Assembly: GCA_963730165.1 (NCBI GenBank)
Contig: CAVSQS010000002.1
Span: 186,001 to 250,000 of the forward strand
Length of the DNA: 64,000 bases
Direction of reading: 5' to 3'
Origin: DASSQJ01 sp963730165
GTDB taxonomy: Bacteria; Actinomycetota; Actinomycetes; Actinomycetales; Dermatophilaceae
Below, one piece after another: positions 62,125 through 64,000 of the stretch (within the stretch, counting starts at the first letter, position 1; every line of letters starts with the position of its first letter). The notes under the pieces are model-generated. The model was given only the letters and a program-made list of their open reading frames with translations. It ran no database searches and was not told the origin of the DNA. The translations under genes and the position numbers were made by a program.

Positions 62125-64000
62125 TCAGCCGACGGGAGCCGGCTCGGCCTCACGCGGCGAGGCCGGCTCGGCGGGGCCGTCGCCGCGCTCGCCGATCCGG
62201 CGGGGCCACCAGAAGCGGTCGCCGAGGACGAGCCCGATGGCGGGGACGAGCAGGGTCCGCACGACGAGGGTGTCGAGGAGGACGCCGACGCAGATGACGA
62301 CACCGAGCTGGGCGAGCACGACGAGCGGCAGCACCCCGAGGACCGCGAACACGGCAGCGAGGAGGATTCCGGCACTCGTGATGACGCCGCCGGTCGCGGC
62401 GAGCGCCCGCAGCATCCCCTCGCGTGTCCCGTGAGCGCGGGCCTCCTCGGCCGCCCGGGTGACGAGGAAGATGTTGTAGTCGACGCCGAGCGCGACGAGG
62501 AAGACGAACGCGAGGAGCGGGACGCCCTCGTCGAGCCGCTCGAACCCGAGCACCTGCGTGAAGAGCACCCAGGAGATGCCGAGGCTGGCCAGGTAGGTCG
62601 CGACGACCGTGGCGACGAGGACGACCGGCGCCACCACCGAGCGCAGCAGGCCCGCGAGGGCGAGGAGGACGAGGACCAGGACCAGCGGGATGATGACGAG
62701 CCGGTCCCGTGCCGAGGCGTCCGCGGTGTCGACCGCCTCCGCCTCGGTGCCCCCGACGTGGGTGTCGGGGATGCCGGCGACGGCGGCCCGGACGGCTGCC
62801 ACGGTGTCGCGGGCCGCGTCGCTGCCCGGCTCCGCCGCGAGCACGGCGTCGACCTCGGTCACCCCGTTGCCGCTCACGGCCACCTCGGCGGACTGCACCC
62901 CGGCGACGCCGGCGACGACGTCGGCGACCTCCTGGCCGTCGGACCGCGTGACGACGACCGTGGGGTCGATCGAGCCGGCGGGGAAGGACTCGGCGTAGCG
63001 GTCGGCCGCGACGATGGACTCGGGCGTGTCGAGGAACTGCTGCGAGGTCGACAGCCCGGCCTGGATCTGGCTGATGCCGCCGGCCGCGAGCGCGAGGCCC
63101 GCGACGACGACGGCGATGACGGTGCCGGGCCGCGTCGCGACGGCGTCACCGACCCGGCGCCACGGGGAGCGGGAGTCCGCCAGGCCGGTCTGCCCCACCC
63201 TCGGGACCTTCGGCCAGAAGATCCAGCGGCCGAAGACGACGAGCGCCGCGGGGAGGACGACGAGGGCGGCGAAGGCCGCCACGAGGACACCGACGGCCGA
63301 GGCGAGGCCGAGACCGCGGGTCGCGGGGAAGAGTGAGAGGAGGAGGGTCATCAGGCCGAGGAAGACCGTCGACGCGCTGGAGACCACGGCCTCGGTCGTG
63401 CGGCGCAGCGCGTGGGCCATCGCGGCCCGGCGGTCCTCGGTCACCCGCAGCTCGTCCCGGTAGCGCGAGATGAGCAGCAGGGCGTAGTCGGTCCCCGCGC
63501 CGAAGACCAGCACGGAGAGGATGCCGACCGTGGACTCGTCCCACGCCACGTCGAAGACGTCCAGGGTGCGCGTCGCGACGACGGCGGCGAGCTGGTCGGC
63601 GGTCCCGACGATGGTGAGCGGCACGATCCACAGCAGCGGGCTGCGGTAGGTGATGACGAGGAGCACGGCGACGATGGACGCGGTCGCGAGCAGCAACCTG
63701 ACGTCGGCGCCCGCGAAGACCCCGGCGAGGTCGGCCTGGATCGCGGCCGGGCCGGTGACCTGGGCGGTCACGCCGGTGGGCAGGTCCGCCGAGGCGGCGG
63801 CGCGCAGCTCGGCCACGGCGTCGGCCGTCGCCGTGGCGTCCGGCTCGTCGACCGGGACCACGACGACGGCGGCGGTACCGTCCTCGCTCAGCTGGGCCGG
63901 CATCCCGGTTGCCCCTGGGAGCGACGTCGCGCTCTGCTGGATCGCGCCCACCTGGGCGTCGGTGAGCGGGGCCCGGCTGCTGTAGAGCACGATCGCGGCA
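62125..64000 (-). CDS. MMPL-family (RND) transporter, 5' end outside window
   Basis: A large membrane exporter whose start lies beyond the right edge; at least 625 residues are visible, the C-terminal two thirds. Two MMPL halves are evident: hydrophobic repeats at LLLATASIVAVLLVITYRSP, then TLDVFDVAWDESTVGILSVL with GAGTDYALLLISRYRDELRV, and in the second half FVFLVALGVDYNIFLVTRAA, the paired acidic motifs of RND proton relay. An extracellular loop with RYAESFPAGSIDPTVVVTRS lies between. MMPL proteins export lipids or small molecules. Substrate not evident. Confidence 0.85.
   Translation of the reverse strand, partial: AAIVLYSSRAPLTDAQVGAIQQSATSLPGATGMPAQLSEDGTAAVVVVPVDEPDATATADAVAELRAAASADLPTGVTAQVTGPAAIQADLAGVFAGADVRLLLATASIVAVLLVITYRSPLLWIVPLTIVGTADQLAAVVATRTLDVFDVAWDESTVGILSVLVFGAGTDYALLLISRYRDELRVTEDRRAAMAHALRRTTEAVVSSASTVFLGLMTLLLSLFPATRGLGLASAVGVLVAAFAALVVLPAALVVFGRWIFWPKVPRVGQTGLADSRSPWRRVGDAVATRPGTVIAVVVAGLALAAGGISQIQAGLSTSQQFLDTPESIVAADRYAESFPAGSIDPTVVVTRSDGQEVADVVAGVAGVQSAEVAVSGNGVTEVDAVLAAEPGSDAARDTVAAVRAAVAGIPDTHVGGTEAEAVDTADASARDRLVIIPLVLVLVLLALAGLLRSVVAPVVLVATVVATYLASLGISWVLFTQVLGFERLDEGVPLLAFVFLVALGVDYNIFLVTRAAEEARAHGTREGMLRALAATGGVITSAGILLAAVFAVLGVLPLVVLAQLGVVICVGVLLDTLVVRTLLVPAIGLVLGDRFWWPRRIGERGDGPAEPASPREAEPAPVG

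Overview
The window is 64 kb of very GC-rich, densely packed chromosome. Its gene content and order are those of an actinobacterium: L32/RNase III/MutM, RecG/RsmD/CoaD, LeuC/LeuD/HU next to an IclR regulator, a CofC-like F420 enzyme, a lysine- and alanine-tailed HU, and many GTG starts. By general resemblance I would guess Micrococcales, perhaps Intrasporangiaceae, but nothing here proves a genus. I see no prophage, insertion sequence or CRISPR array.

Layout. 1-1.3 kb: the end of a 2-oxoacid dehydrogenase E2 gene, followed by an acyl carrier protein. 1.3-5.4 kb: chorismate mutase, acylphosphatase, a lipoprotein, then the YceD-L32-RNase III-MutM operon read leftward. 5.5-12.6 kb: a leftward run of DAK2-type kinase, RecG, RsmD, CoaD and an acyltransferase-SGNH membrane protein. 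12.7-19.9 kb: L28, ThiL, an AsnC-type effector domain, a DUF3515-like lipoprotein, Ddl, a cystathionine synthase-like enzyme, PlsC-GpsA and CofC. 19.9-23.7 kb: HU, LeuD, LeuC and a divergent IclR regulator. 23.9-26.3 kb: an unusual decayed block with a truncated siroheme-type enzyme, receiver and PAS fragments, and a thioredoxin-reductase-like gene without its FAD motif. 26.3-31.8 kb: an NhaA-DsbA fusion, tRNA-Glu and tRNA-Gln, a HAD hydrolase, GltX and a fumarylacetoacetase-family enzyme. 31.8-38.4 kb: small membrane and secreted proteins, a HIT protein and two tandem secreted subtilases. 38.4-47.6 kb: citramalate synthase with a leader peptide and terminator, a metallo-beta-lactamase-fold protein, and a gamma-glutamylation cluster with its GntR regulator. 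47.7-62 kb: IlvE, LeuB, SerA, IlvC, IlvN, IlvB and IlvD, interrupted by a few membrane and ABC genes. The right edge holds part of an MMPL exporter.

How the genes fit together. Branched-chain amino acid synthesis is the main theme. CimA, LeuC, LeuD, LeuB, IlvB, IlvN, IlvC, IlvD and IlvE together would carry pyruvate through citramalate and 2-oxobutyrate to isoleucine, and would also make valine; LeuA and IlvA are not in the window. Two of these units, cimA and ilvBNC, have short leader peptides containing branched-chain codons followed by terminator hairpins, which suggests attenuation. The leuCD operon faces an IclR gene across an inverted repeat, the arrangement of NdgR/LtbR regulators.

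The least explained items are the decayed 24-26 kb block, the paired leader hairpins and patchwork identity of the two proteases, a 31-residue gene with its own terminator, a CofC with an extra C-terminal domain, and a repeated intergenic motif near cimA and serA.
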